Both the position numbers and the translations under genes were made by a program. This document shows, piece after piece, positions 22,869 through 34,108 of a stretch of DNA of 64,000 nt. Source of the DNA: Rostrohypoxylon terebratum (taxonomy: Eukaryota > Ascomycota > Sordariomycetes > Xylariales > Hypoxylaceae). The notes below the pieces were generated by a model that ran no database searches, had not been told where the DNA came from, and saw nothing but the letters and a program-made list of their open reading frames with translations. Every line of letters begins with the position of its first letter. Positions within the stretch are counted from its first letter, which is position 1. The stretch lies in the NCBI GenBank assembly GCA_022497145.1, contig MU385961.1, forward strand, positions 1 through 64,000, read 5' to 3'.

Positions 22869-23570
22869 TCGGAAAACTTACGAAATTTTTCTTGTGGATA
22901 TGCTATGGTCTCATGTGTGTACTCATCGCCATATATGGACAGCTGGCCACTTTAGGGTTTGGGTATCATATTATCACGCTTGAAGGATCTATTCTGTCAC
23001 TTGTTGTCATGATAACTAAAGTGGACTTGAAATAGCAGACTGATTGCTGGGAGTGGTTTCTGGGTAACTCCTGGTCTACAGGTGTATCTGTCGTGGTTGG
23101 ACTTGCATTTGAATACATTTCAAATGTACTTCTCATTTAGCTTAGGTATGCTGGACGAAGTATTTCATTAATAACACATTTAATCCAAGGTCTAGATTTA
23201 AATTAGGGGCATACAAACAAGTGCTTACAAGATCTAGTCCCTTCCTAGGAACTTACTAAATACCTATGTAGATATCGGGTAAGAAGCACGTGGAAAGCAG
23301 GAACCAAGTCTGACTGACAACAATAGTGCTCACGATCTCATGGTGAAGATGGTGTTGAATTGCTATCGAGAGCTGACAAACGGCTGAGTATCGAATCTAT
23401 GATCTCACCTTCTTACTCGGTTAATTCTATCGTCAAGGTTGTCTGGCAAGATAGGTAGTTCAGCATCAAAGAAAAAAAAGCGATACGCTGGAGAAGATGA
23501 CCGAAAGATTATAGTATTGTAAATATGATAAATAGCAATGATTGAACCGAGCGGATCAGTATCTACCTAC
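22869..23570. other. intergenic right of the solo LTR
   Basis: About 0.7 kb between the LTR and the end of the downstream SDR gene. AT-rich and without coding signals. Confidence 0.45.
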
Positions 23571-24771
23571 CTATGGAAGCATGCCTGCTAATTGATATGA
23601 ACGTGTGACCACCTCGCACCAATCCCAGAATGTCTCTGACAGCCCGGTGCCTCCTTCTTCCTTCGATCGCATACCTCCCGCCATATGATCTGGGACCGAT
23701 CCCAGGCGACCCCAAGGAATGATATACCTACCATTTTCTTTGATTGTGATATCAGGCGAGAATCCAGCGAACAGTTCGGTGTAGGCCCCGTATACAGGTC
23801 CTTTGAAGACCGCGCCCTAGTAAGCGGTCAGAAAAGCTTCAACAGAATATGAATCTCGGAACTTATATTACATACCATGACTGCACGTACTGGCGCTGGG
23901 AAATTCCTTTGTAACTCGGTTTTCAACATGCCCGGATGCAAAGACTGTTCGCAGCAGGTATTAATTGTTAGTCGTTATCGTAGAAAAGGGGTAAGGGTAA
24001 GGGGCTATGTGGGGCGAATTCACCACCGAGATAATTCCCTTGTCGCCGAGTCTCTTAGCAAACTCATGACCGAGGAACGTAACTCCCGCTTTGGATTGCA
24101 TGTAGTTTGCCATCATGTCGGAATGCAATTTAGGTTCATTTGTTTCGGCATCCCAAACGATGCCACCCTTGGGCGTGCCTATGTCTAGCATAGAGCTGAC
24201 CCAGACAATCCTCACGTTTCCGAAGGAGCTCTGTTGTGTAGCAGTGTTGATGAGGATTGGTTCGAGGAGCCTCATTAGTAGAAAAGGACCTAGAGCATTT
24301 GTCGCCATTTGTAACTCGTATCCCTAGAAAAATTGTTAGTCGTGTACTTCCCTAGACAGGTTATAGTCAAGAAACTCCGGCTCTTCTGCTTACCTGAATA
24401 TTCTTCTCATCAGGGCTCGTTCCCATCACGCCTGCGTTGTTGAATAGTATATCGAGTCTTTGTTCCTTAGATAGGAAGCCCTCTACAGCGGGTTTGATAG
24501 TATTCGGGCTCGCAAGGTCGAGTACTAAAGCCTCTAACTTTCCATGGCTTCCAGTACATTGTTTCTTGATACTATTGATAGCATTTGTAGCCTTTGGCTC
24601 GGCTCTTGCTGCTATATAGACTGTAGCGTTCTTTTCGTACAAGATTCTCGACACTTCGAACCCTACCCCTGACGCACCACCAGTGACGATGAAGACTTTC
24701 CCAGTTTGATCAGAGACGTCTTTGTCAGTGAACTTAGGACATGGTGGAAACAATTGTGTGAACTGGGACAT
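23571..24771 (-). CDS. short-chain dehydrogenase (retinol dehydrogenase/WWOX-like)
   Basis: NAD(P)-dependent SDR of the retinol-dehydrogenase-like group, commonly annotated in fungi as short-chain dehydrogenase. Motifs: N-terminal DQTGKVFIVTGGASGVGFE (cofactor loop TGGASGVG), LDILFNNAGVM, catalytic serine in IVWVSSMLD, Y-x-x-x-K as YMQSK, and the LHPGMLKTEL segment after the active site that is characteristic of this subgroup. Exons 24771-24394, 24323-24024, 23944-23876 and 23816-23571 give 330 aa with every junction in phase 0. There is no signal peptide or clear TM anchor. Start ATG at 24771 is preceded by an AT-rich leader. The same-strand CE4 gene lies 0.8 kb upstream, with no sign of functional coupling. 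Substrate unknown. Confidence 0.88.
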
Positions 24772-25601
24772 GATGGGAATTTATGCAATTTTAATAACAA
24801 AAGTTGTAGGATATGCTGGTCTTCGGAGCTAGGGTTAGGTTTGAAAATTGGTAGCGAATAGGTTGATCTTCCTGATTGAATGTTGTACATGTAATTATTT
24901 TGGTTTTTTTTTCATCTTATATATACACAAAATCGAGAATCGATTCAATTCTTATACGTCCAGGAGCCATAATTGACAGCCTACGATTACATAATGACGG
25001 ACGACAATTCTTAGCTTAGCCTCCCAGACTCAAAATAAGGGACACGGTAGCCCGGCTTTAGAATCAAGACAATCAAGAAGACTTTCGATAAGTATCTAGG
25101 CAATTATTATTTTGATATTACTTGAAGTCGCAGGTGTCGGGTCGGACTTGTTGATGAACGTGGTGCTTGCCCGGTTTAGACTCGTCGGATTTAGAGTCAA
25201 TTCAGGGGTTTGTAAAGCCGACTCCCTAGGATGACCCTATAAGCTATCCTTTGACGTCGCTGCGCCGCATTCAAGTTGAAAACTCGAAATATAATCCTCC
25301 AATAGGATTAGTGACTTCAAATGATACATTCTAGGCCGACACTGAATTAGATTAGGTACGTTAGGACCCCATTCTGGGTTTTTATTTGCGAGTGGAGGTA
25401 GACATACTGCTTGGCCCTCAGCATGTGAATCGATGGACTCATGCGTCACCAGCCGATAGATGAGCAATGTAAATCTCCACGTTGTAGTTTGTAACAATGA
25501 TTTCTTAGGACCATTTCATATACTGCTATATACAAGCTTTCATGTATGTACAGACGCATGCCAATCGCTCCCATACGTAGGTATTGGTCAGATAAAAATC
25601 C
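24772..25601. other. intergenic
   Basis: About 0.8 kb between the end of the CE4 gene and the start of the SDR gene, both on the minus strand. AT-rich with no coding or repeat signal that I can support. Confidence 0.45.
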
Positions 25602-26526
25602 TTAGCAAGTCATTTTTCCGTCACCCTCGAATGTGCCCTCCTTGTAAGCGCCGTTCGCGTCGTCAAGGCATTCCGCTAATAACAAGTTAATTGCCCTTCT
25701 TATATTTGAAGACTGAGCCAAAAAGATAGGATGACATACCAACTGTAACAATTTGGAGATTGTTCGTCTTAGCCCAGTCGATTAACCAGTTCGTCAAGGT
25801 CGTGACAGTTCCCTGGTACGTCTCGTGCATCAACGGGATATGTCCGTTTCCGGTTGCGCCGGCCTGTTGGAACTTTTGTTCGCTCTGCTGCGGAGATTGG
25901 TTGTTCCAGTCACCGGCGTCCACATCATCGGTGATGACGGTGTAGTTCATCTGCTTCATGATAGTCAAGAACTGGCCGCCGGTCTCAAGATACGGAGGGC
26001 GCATGTATTGCGGCTTCTTGCCAAAGATGTTGACGAAGGCTTGCTCGACTTTTTCCATCTCACTTTGGATTTGAGCAGCACTCATACTTCCCATATGAGG
26101 GTGAGTCCTTGAAGTTGTGAGTAAATACTCAGTTCCATTTATCATAGGAGACAATCATACCAGGTGTGGGAGGCGACTTGATGCCCAGAATCAAATGCTT
26201 TCTTGACAGCAGCTTGCTGATTGTAGATACAACCTACTACTGTCAGTTTATATCCATAAGCTATCGATAATGTTCGTACCATATAGAGTGCCAGTCAAGA
26301 AGAAAGTGCCTTTGACTCCTGCCTTGTCTAGAGTGTCCACAAGCGACGAGGTATACTGGTATGGGCCATCGTCGTAGGCCAGCGCAAGGACACCGGGCTT
26401 GGAGCACTTGTTGATAACAGTCCCAGCGGTGTGCGCCCTCTTGAAGACTTCAATTGGGTTGGGTACAGCTCTTCCAGATGCGCAGAGCGCAAACGCGAAG
26501 GCGGTAATCACAGACTCGAGTAACAT
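25602..26526 (-). CDS. secreted polysaccharide deacetylase (CE4, chitin deacetylase-like)
   Basis: Carbohydrate esterase family 4 NodB domain, removing N-acetyl groups from chitin or related polymers in a metal-dependent way. A signal peptide (about residues 1-20) and a short propeptide precede the domain. Motif 1 is LALAYDDGP (metal/catalytic Asp pair) and motif 2 ASHTWTHPHMG (metal-binding H-x3-H, encoded across an intron). Motif 3 is MRPPY, motif 4 DVDAGDWN and motif 5 IPLMHETY with the catalytic His. A C-terminal Cys-containing tail ends GDGKMTC. Exons 26526-26280, 26233-26161, 26107-25740 and 25675-25602 close at 253 aa, typical for short secreted fungal CDAs without chitin-binding modules. 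I start at the ATG at 26526 because an in-frame ATG 20 codons upstream would place a polar extension before the signal peptide. Secreted CDAs often help fungi evade chitin recognition; that role is inference here. Confidence 0.88.
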
Positions 26527-27505
26527 CTTGAACTTGGCGAAAGAGTTAAGTTCCTCACTGTAAAGCGGTAAGGAAACTCCAGTCACGATTGAAAGTTTCT
26601 AAGAGGCAGCATGTCCATGAGTATTTATCTACCTCCCCCCCAGGCAAATAAGGTTAGATTGTCCGGGACCTGCTAATATAGTAAGGTGTAGTGTATAAAG
26701 TAGCTATGTCACGATTCACCTCAAGGTCGGCATCCAGACCATATTGTGGGGTACCCCTGACAATATCCCCTGGGTTATTTTATGCTAGAACGTGTCTGAC
26801 TATAGGTGCTAGAGAACGAAGTCTCCAATACCCCGGCTCGGCGCTGAGGGGTTAAATACGATCCCCAAATAGATATGATCTTGCGTAGTATCGAACACCG
26901 TAGAACGCATTTAGCCGCGAGATTGGTTCTTTGAATTATTTTAGCAACGGCCGTCAAGCTTCAGCTTCACCAAATTTGGAACGGATAAATGCTTAGCTTA
27001 CGAATTACATCTCTACTAAGTAGACAGATAGGGTTAGGTAACTTGACTATGTTTTGAGATGATGGAGAAGAGGAATACTAGGAGTATAGGGGTCTCCTTT
27101 TCGCCTTTGAAGCAGAGATAGAGTCAGGTTGATATTTAATGATTGATGTGCTAAGTCATCTTAGATAATCGAAATATTCTTCCGAACCTAGGATACGGTG
27201 ATTCCATCTGATTCCTTCTTTGGTTTCTTATTTAGGTACTCTCAACTTTGATCCCCAATGGTATCAGCTTCCCATTTATTGGTGGCGACCAGTTGGTGGT
27301 TGGAGAAATAGGGAGAACCCAGGACCTTCACATTAATTGCCGAGGCTTCATCCGTTGGAGGTCAATGACAGAATGAATCATGTTTTGACTTTGTTTCGTT
27401 TCCTATGGTGCTCAACATTTTTGGATCTCTTCCAAAATTGACATATTTGGTCGCGAAAACAAAAAATAATAATTGAGGAGGTGCTCTTATAGCCTACATC
27501 ACACG
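26527..27505. other. intergenic between divergent genes
   Basis: About 1 kb shared upstream region of the CE4 gene (-) and the GFA-domain gene (+). No coding or repeat element was recognised. Confidence 0.45.
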
Positions 27506-27958
27506 ATGGCATCAGACGCCAAGCCACTCACAATACGATGCCAATGTGGCAGTGCATCATTCCTAACACCAACCGCAAAGCCCATCACACTATTCTACTG
27601 CCACTGCACCGAATGCCAGAAGCAAACTTCTTCAGCCTTCGGGACATCCGCCATCTACACCGCCGAAGGCTTATTCCCGTTAGCGCCCGACCTTGCGGCC
27701 AAGCTGAAGTGCTATACACGGCAAACCGAGAAAGGTCGGAGCATGGAATGTTACTTCTGTTCCGAGTGCGGCTCGCGCCTATTCCACCGCATCATAGACG
27801 CTGACGGCACGCCGCGGTCGACGGTCAGTATCAAGGGCGGGTGTATCGAAGGCTTGGAGTGGAATGGAGGCATGCACATTTATGTGCGTTCTGCCGTTAT
27901 CAAAATCCCCGCTGAGTGGGGTGAGCAGTACGAGACTTTACCTCCATGGATGAAATAG
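27506..27958 (+). CDS. GFA/CENP-V domain zinc protein
   Basis: Small single-exon protein of 150 aa consisting of one GFA domain (PF04828; glutathione-dependent formaldehyde-activating enzyme/centromere protein V fold). Zinc-binding cysteines appear in the family order: CQCG near residue 11, C-H-C-T-E-C about residues 33-38, and C-S-E-C-G near residue 85. The C-terminal part has KGGCIEG and a conserved HIYVRS segment. The length is normal. I chose the ATG at 27506 (MASDAK...), which directly precedes the domain; an ATG 11 codons upstream (27473) is possible. Fungal genomes carry many paralogues with unproven functions, so formaldehyde metabolism should not be assumed. Confidence 0.88.
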   Translation: MASDAKPLTIRCQCGSASFLTPTAKPITLFYCHCTECQKQTSSAFGTSAIYTAEGLFPLAPDLAAKLKCYTRQTEKGRSMECYFCSECGSRLFHRIIDADGTPRSTVSIKGGCIEGLEWNGGMHIYVRSAVIKIPAEWGEQYETLPPWMK

Positions 27959-28760
27959 ATGATTGGATGTCCAGACACAATGGGGCTTATAACAACTAAG
28001 CCTCTTTGGATGAAGTGGGCGAGGCAGAAAGGGGACTGATTCAAATCACTAAGATGCTGTGATGGCCAATAGAACTAGAAGCTGTTCGTGCCTCCGTAAT
28101 TTTGAGAATCAAAAAAGCATCAACCCGCCTACATCCTCATACTGTCCCAATCGGATGCAAACAAATCCCAAAAACCCACACATTTCACTGCCGAGCCGTA
28201 ATTTTTGAGGCTGTACTTATCACGTGGGCATATAGGTGCGCACTGAGCAACGGGAGAGTCCAGGTTAGATTGTCTAGAAGTAGGTATAGAGTTTACCGGG
28301 GCGGAGGCCTAATAAGAGTCTTGGACCATGGTTATTCCAACGTTTTGGAAAAGTAGTCCTGTCCGTAGAAAGCTCCCTAGTCAATTCGAGGGCAACCTGT
28401 CAACTAAAGAACATACTCGATATCATAGACCGCCGTCAATACATCAAGGTAGGTTGCCTATTGTAGGCATGTTATACTTCGATTACAGTACGTTGAAAAG
28501 GTAAGTACCTACTTGGCTTTGGGTAAGAAGTGGTCTATATTCCCAATACCTATAAAACTAGTCCCCTTTTAAGATCTTAATATATCTAAAGAATCTGGGG
28601 AAGTTTCTTTCGAGCTGGAAGAGTATAACGATAGAACATACATTGTGAATCAGAAGTGAAAAGAAAGAAATGCCAAATCTAGTTCAAAACCGTCTCCCGT
28701 AGTAGGTCGGTACCTTAGGACCTAGGTACCTACCTAGTATCCCCGCGATCCCAAGAACCA
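27959..28760. other. intergenic between convergent genes
   Basis: 0.8 kb holding the 3' ends of the GFA (+) and S28 peptidase (-) genes. Near 28710-28740 is a cluster of CCTAGGTACCTACCTAG words, a motif that recurs in many intergenic parts of this window. No gene. Confidence 0.45.
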
Positions 28761-30415
28761 TCAAACCTCAATCCCCAACCACCCCTTCATAACCTCCAGC
28801 TCCGCTTGCCTCGCATCCTTAACCCCCTCCCTATCATACACCGACTCCCTCATGAAATCGCTGACATGCCCGCCCTTCTCCACGATAAACGGTTTCGTGT
28901 CCTCGGCCGCGGGGCCCGGCGCCCACCTCGGGAACGAGATGCCGGTGATGGAGTCGTGCTCGCCGGTACTAACGATGAGCCTCTTCGCATTGACCACATC
29001 CTGCAAGCTCGTCCTCAGCTGCCTCTGCAGCTTCAACCCGCCCTCCGAAGCCTTGATGCCGAAGTTCTGCCGACACTCGGCGTCCATCACGTTGTCGGTG
29101 GTGTTGTCGGGGGCCACGAGCCCGAAGATGCTGGCAGCGGTGGAGAAGGCGTTGGGGTGCTTGAGCCAGTGGCAGCGCGCCCAGGAGTACGGGAGGTCGC
29201 CCACGGCGGGGGTTTTCGACTCCCAGTCGAAGCAGGTCGTGTTCTTCACGTTGTTGTAGTACGCCACGCCGATGCGGATCGGCTCCGAGGGCGCGAACGG
29301 CGCCGAGAGCGCGTCGATGTCGCGCATCGCTGCTTCCACGGGCCAGGGCATCGTGTTTGACCAGCCGAGCTCGTGCGGCGGCCAGTTATACTCGCAGAGG
29401 CTGCTGAATGTGGTTGCGACGCCGGCGACCATGTTCGAGCCTTGGGCTGCGGTGCGGGGTTGCGTGCAGAGGTTGTATTGCTCTTTCATGTTAGAGGTGT
29501 TGTCTTAGGTAAGATAAGTCAGTGCCAGCCCTGATACGAGAAACGAAAGGGGATGGGGATTCTTGCTTACTTCGAGAGATGCGCTGGTTGATATCTTCGA
29601 ACGATCGCTTGATCCTAGCGGCTCCCTTGGCGGACATCTGGCTTAAGACACTACTTGCCTGGTTTCCGATAGCGTACATATAGGGATCATTCGGGTCGCT
29701 CACTTGGCCGATAACCACCGAAGAGGATGCAAAGGCACCGAAGAAAACATCCGGGTACGTATTTTTCATGTGAATAGTCAAGAGTCCTCCGTAGGAGCCT
29801 TGGAACTCGATAATTAGGAACAGTACTTCGAAGAGGGATGTTATAGTGGACCTTACCGCCGCTGATGATAATCTTGCTCTTTTCTGCACCGGGAACCGTT
29901 TTCTTCACCCACTCTAAGAACGTTAACGTATCAAGATCAATGTTCTCGAGAGTCATGGGCTCGAGGGCGGATGTTGGCCAATTCGGGTCATCTTGTTTGA
30001 GTCCATAGGGGATGCTATGTCCAAAATATCGGTGCTCGAGTGTCACCGCCAAGGCCCCAAGCTCTTTCGCGTGGTCATAGAGCGAAAGACGTTCTAGACA
30101 CTCAAACTCAGCGGTCTCAGCTCCTTGGACGAACAGAATCGGTCCTCCAGGTCGATAGAAGTCCGTGACAATTTGGTATTGCTGGAGAAAGGTATTGTTG
30201 CCTTGGTGACTGGCTGCCGACGCCGAAGAGTTGGTGTTGTGATAGATTTTCTGAGGGAAGTAGTAAGTGATTTGATTGCATTGGGACGGGTTGCCGGTGG
30301 GAATAGTAGATGCTGGTGGAATATGGATCGAACCGTTGGCATAAGGTGCGCCGTGAACAGTGGAAGCCAACAAAAATGGCACCAAGGAACTTGAAAGAGA
30401 TGGTACAAAATGCAT
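28761..30415 (-). CDS. secreted serine peptidase of family S28 (Pro-X carboxypeptidase-like)
   Basis: Family S28 alpha/beta-hydrolase peptidase, which cleaves after proline; fungal members are acid-active secreted prolyl peptidases. A signal peptide (about 1-22, ending VHGAP) is followed by FYRPGGPILFVQGAE, ALAVTLEHRYFGHS and the nucleophile elbow GGSYGG, whose codons are joined across intron 1. The catalytic Asp is likely in GEHDSITG and the His in EKGGHVSDF. Several N-x-S/T sites suggest glycosylation. Exons 30415-29857, 29798-29571 and 29503-28761 give 509 aa with matching phases, the normal size. The last exon is strongly GC-rich. It is divergent from the MFS gene 1.1 kb away. Confidence 0.9.
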
Positions 30416-31560
30416 TTTGAAAATAGGAAGTAAATGAAATGAATGAGAGGATAAATTGGTCTGAAGCTGGAGAGCATTTTGAACGAAAAATTGTCTTCAT
30501 TTTTATATTCATCTGAAGCCTTCACCAGACACTTCTATGAATATGATATAGGATCTTAGGATGGAGCTGATATTCGCCAACCCCAGAAACGGGAACTGAA
30601 TTGTTTATCAATTACCGAATTGATCGTAATTTGCGCGCTGACATGGCTATGGGGCTCGTAGGGCTCACATGGGTTTAGCTGGCGGTGTTCTATGATCTAT
30701 GGCTATAATAATTCATACCTCATCGCAAACTGATTTTCCTTCTAGAATCTCTACTTTTGGAGATATATCGCGTGGAACTCGTTACCCGTTACGCTGGTTG
30801 GTGGAAATATCAGTCCACTCAGGCCTTGACAGCTGCGCCCAGCGATGATTGGAATGCACATGGTCGATCATAGTAACACAAATTTGATCTGTCATTTCTG
30901 ACGCATCCCCAAAATATCGCCAATCGCCAATTACAATGAGTGTGTGAAAAGTGTGTTGGAGGGGGGGTTTATGAAGCCAAATTCAAGATGAAATTATATC
31001 GCCGAGGGTGGCCGGTAGGTGAATAGGGGCTTCAACGTCCTTGATCAACTTTACAACCAAAAATTACCTAAAAATATTATACAAACTCAACAAACTCAAC
31101 AAATCTCATTACCAATGAAAACCGCGTCAGTTATCATAAAATCTCGATCACGACGCACGACGCCCACGACGCCTCACCGATTCACGGAGTACGGAGTACG
31201 GAGTCCACTGTGTACAATGGTGTACATCGTGCCACTCCGGCAATTGCGAATTAGATATGGATGGGTTTTGGATTGTGGCTGCAGCAAGGTGTCCGAGCTG
31301 TCCGACGTGACGGTCCCCTATGAGGTCATCGACCTGCAGGTACAAACCGAAGCTCCTGCTCTTGTCCAATCGGAGAGCTCCGACTTGTTCACCTTCAAAC
31401 TGACTTACCTAGGTCTACCTACCTACTACCTTAGTACCTCCTACTACAACATCACAAAATCCTCCTCTTCCAAATACCCCATAAACATCCATCCATCTTT
31501 CACATTTCCATAAGATATTATAATCACCAGGTGCCTCGCAAGCCAAACGAGCCACCCAAG
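30416..31560. other. intergenic between divergent S28 and MFS genes
   Basis: About 1.1 kb of shared upstream DNA. It contains a GGAGTACGGAGTACGGAGT repeat near 31184-31203 and CTACCTACC words near 31410-31440. Open frames here have no domain-like sequence. Confidence 0.45.
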
Positions 31561-33036
31561 ATGCCCCCCTCCAACCCCCCATTCCTCTCCCAGCGCTCCA
31601 GCACCCTCTTCATCCTCTCCACCATCACCGTCGGGCTCTTCACAGACCTCTTCCTCTACAGCCTCGTCGTCCCCGTTCTCCCCTTCCTCCTTCGCGACCG
31701 CCTCTCGATCCCTCAATCCTCGATCCAATCGTACGTCTCGAACCTGCTCGCCGCGTACGCCGGCGCCTCCGTCGTGTCCTCCGTGCCGGCCGGCTGGGTC
31801 GCCGACTGGACGCGGTCCCGACGAGCCCCGTTTCTGAGCGGGCTGGCCGCCATGCTAGCCGCGACGGTGATGCTGGCATTCGGACGCAGCGTCGCCGTGT
31901 TGTTCGTGGCGCGCGTGCTCCAGGGCGTCAGTGCGGCCGTGGTCTGGACAGTCGGGTTCGCCATGGTCCTCGATACCGTCGGTCCGCAGAACCTCGGCAA
32001 AGTCGTCGGGTCCATATTCAGCTTTATCTCGTTAGGAGGGCTGATAGCGCCCGTGGTAGGCGGCGTGCTATACGAGAAGACGGGGTACGCGGGGGTGTTC
32101 GGCGTGGCTGCCGGTATGCTGGGCTTGGATTTCGTGATGAGATTACTAGTCATCGAGAAGAAGGCCGCCGCGAAGTACGATGAAATCATATCATCGGATC
32201 CGGACAGAGATTCCGTATCCCAGATAGACGGAGCCGAAGACTTTAACGACGAAGAAAGTCCCACCCCCACCCCCACCGAGAGCTCCGCCCTCCTCCCCAA
32301 CAACCCCGGCGATTCCCCCTACAAAATCCACAAACCTCTAAACCGACTAACCCGCACCCTCCCCATCCTCCTCTGCTTCCGCAACCCGCGCCTCCTCGTC
32401 GGTTGCAGCCTATCCCTCGTGCAAGCGTCTCTCCTGGGCCTCTTCGACGCCACCATCCCAACCGAAGCCGCCTCCCTCTTCAACTTCACCTCCCTACAAG
32501 CCGGCCTCCTCTTCATCACCCTCGAACTGCCGTACCTTCTCCTCGGCCCCGTCGCCGGGTGGGCCGTAGACCGGTACGGCACCAAGTTCGCCTCCGTCCT
32601 GGGCTTCGGGTGCCTCGTGCCGGCCCTGATCCTCCTGCGCCTGCCCTCCTCCCACCTAGTCTCCGGCCCCAGCAACGTGGCCCTGTACTGCGCCGTGCTA
32701 GCCCTGAACGGCGTCGGCTTGGCCCTCATCGGGTCCCCGGGCGTCGTCGAGGCGAGCTTCGTCGTGCAGGAGTACGACCGTGCCAACCCGGGCTTGTTCG
32801 GCGCTAACGGCCCTTATGCCCAGCTGTACGGCTTCAACTCGCTATTTTTCTGCGCCGGGCTCACTGTCGGTCCCCTCGTTGCCGGCGCTCTTCGCGATGG
32901 AGTTGGCTACGGTAACATGAATCTTGTGTTTGGCATCATATCAGGCGTTACCGCTGTAGTTTCGTTTTTTGTTGTTGGCGGCAAGCCTAACATAAGTCTC
33001 CATCCGAGATCCTGGGGAAAGGGAAGGGCGAACTGA
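31561..33036 (+). CDS. major facilitator superfamily transporter
   Basis: Single-exon MFS protein of 491 aa in the DHA1/vesicular-amine-transporter-like group, probably a drug:H+ antiporter or small-molecule exporter of the plasma or vacuolar membrane. TM1 has FTDLFLYSLVVPVLPFLL and motif A appears as GWVADWTRSRR between TM2 and TM3. RVLQGVSAAVVWTVG is TM4, and a motif C-like GGLIAPVVGGVLYEKTGYAG is TM5. A long acidic/proline loop (about 215-260) separates the halves, and a second motif-A-like GWAVDRYGTKFAS follows TM8. About 12 TM helices are expected. The open frame extends upstream to a GTG at 31531, but the first ATG is 31561, used here. Strongly GC-rich with few A/T third positions compared with its flanks. 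Confidence 0.88.
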   Translation: MPPSNPPFLSQRSSTLFILSTITVGLFTDLFLYSLVVPVLPFLLRDRLSIPQSSIQSYVSNLLAAYAGASVVSSVPAGWVADWTRSRRAPFLSGLAAMLAATVMLAFGRSVAVLFVARVLQGVSAAVVWTVGFAMVLDTVGPQNLGKVVGSIFSFISLGGLIAPVVGGVLYEKTGYAGVFGVAAGMLGLDFVMRLLVIEKKAAAKYDEIISSDPDRDSVSQIDGAEDFNDEESPTPTPTESSALLPNNPGDSPYKIHKPLNRLTRTLPILLCFRNPRLLVGCSLSLVQASLLGLFDATIPTEAASLFNFTSLQAGLLFITLELPYLLLGPVAGWAVDRYGTKFASVLGFGCLVPALILLRLPSSHLVSGPSNVALYCAVLALNGVGLALIGSPGVVEASFVVQEYDRANPGLFGANGPYAQLYGFNSLFFCAGLTVGPLVAGALRDGVGYGNMNLVFGIISGVTAVVSFFVVGGKPNISLHPRSWGKGRAN

Positions 33037-34108
33037 GGTAGATTATTTCGGATATTTTCAAATATCAACTAGCTAGGTACCTAGAGATGATTAGGTCACA
33101 TCGCACATGTCATAGTAAATGGAGCGATTCTATAGATTCATTTCCACTATTCATTCATTGAACGGACCCAGTCGCCCAGCTGTTCCATTATGAGCCACGC
33201 GCTATCGTCACAGTAGCTTGCCATGGATAGACCACCAAGAAAAAGTGTGCACGAGAGTTGCGATTATCTATTTAGCCGGTCCCCAACCTCGAGGAATCTT
33301 CGCGATCACGAGTATATTTGAAGCATATACTAGAATAATAATGAAGGAAAAGACCTGAAAATACGTGTCCAATAGAAATTTGGGGTATCAGTCCCACAGT
33401 ACGTACGCGAGTATCCGAGCCTCCTTAGCCTTCTGAAAAAAAAAGTCTCTGCTCTTGTCTAATCAGCGGAGCAGCGGACCTCGAAGCCTCCTTAGGCAAG
33501 CCTCATGCTCGCCGCCGCGCAAAAGAGGATATGCAAAAGACCATATTAGTTCCCTCCCATTCTTGCGATTACCCTCATCTTAGAATAGACGGGTATCTCA
33601 GTCATATCGTCAGTCATCAGTTAGAAACTATTAAAAATAACGAAATCATCGCTGCAGCCCATATATCTTGTGTAAATCCACGATGGCCAACCTCTCCGGG
33701 ACAAGAACAACGAGAGGATTCTTGAAGGAAACACATCATACGCAAGGGCGGAGATGGTTGCGGCCGCGTAACGAATGGTAACGGTAGGCCTTCCCTCCCT
33801 CAATCCTCAACAAATCCTCCCGTAACGCCAACTAGTGCCACCATTATATAACCCGATCCGATAGTAAATGCAATTGCAAACCGCATAAATGAAAATGAGA
33901 TGGTATATTCGTAAGCTGAGTAGCGATCGTGTATCATGCAAATGCTTGATTCTAGAAAGATGACCAAGGAAAATCGTAAGTCTCGTGAATCCGCTGTGCC
34001 CAGCAGCCGTAAGGGTCCGTGTGTACTAGGTATCTTTCGTAGCAGGTTGATTTTATCGACATAATGATGTTATGGTGTGTTCTCATGGGGCTGTTTCCCA
34101 TGATATAA
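33037..34108. other. intergenic between convergent genes
   Basis: About 1.1 kb with the 3' sides of the MFS (+) and C2H2 (-) genes. No coding region or distinctive repeat was recognised. Confidence 0.45.

Noticed and set aside
31019..31513. Open frame upstream of the MFS gene
   Set aside because: It begins without ATG context, translates repeats (TQQTQQ, TTPTTP) and overlaps the divergent promoter region.
31531..31560. Ten-codon N-terminal extension of the MFS protein
   Set aside because: It depends on a GTG start, which is unlikely in a nuclear fungal gene; the ATG at 31561 fits better.
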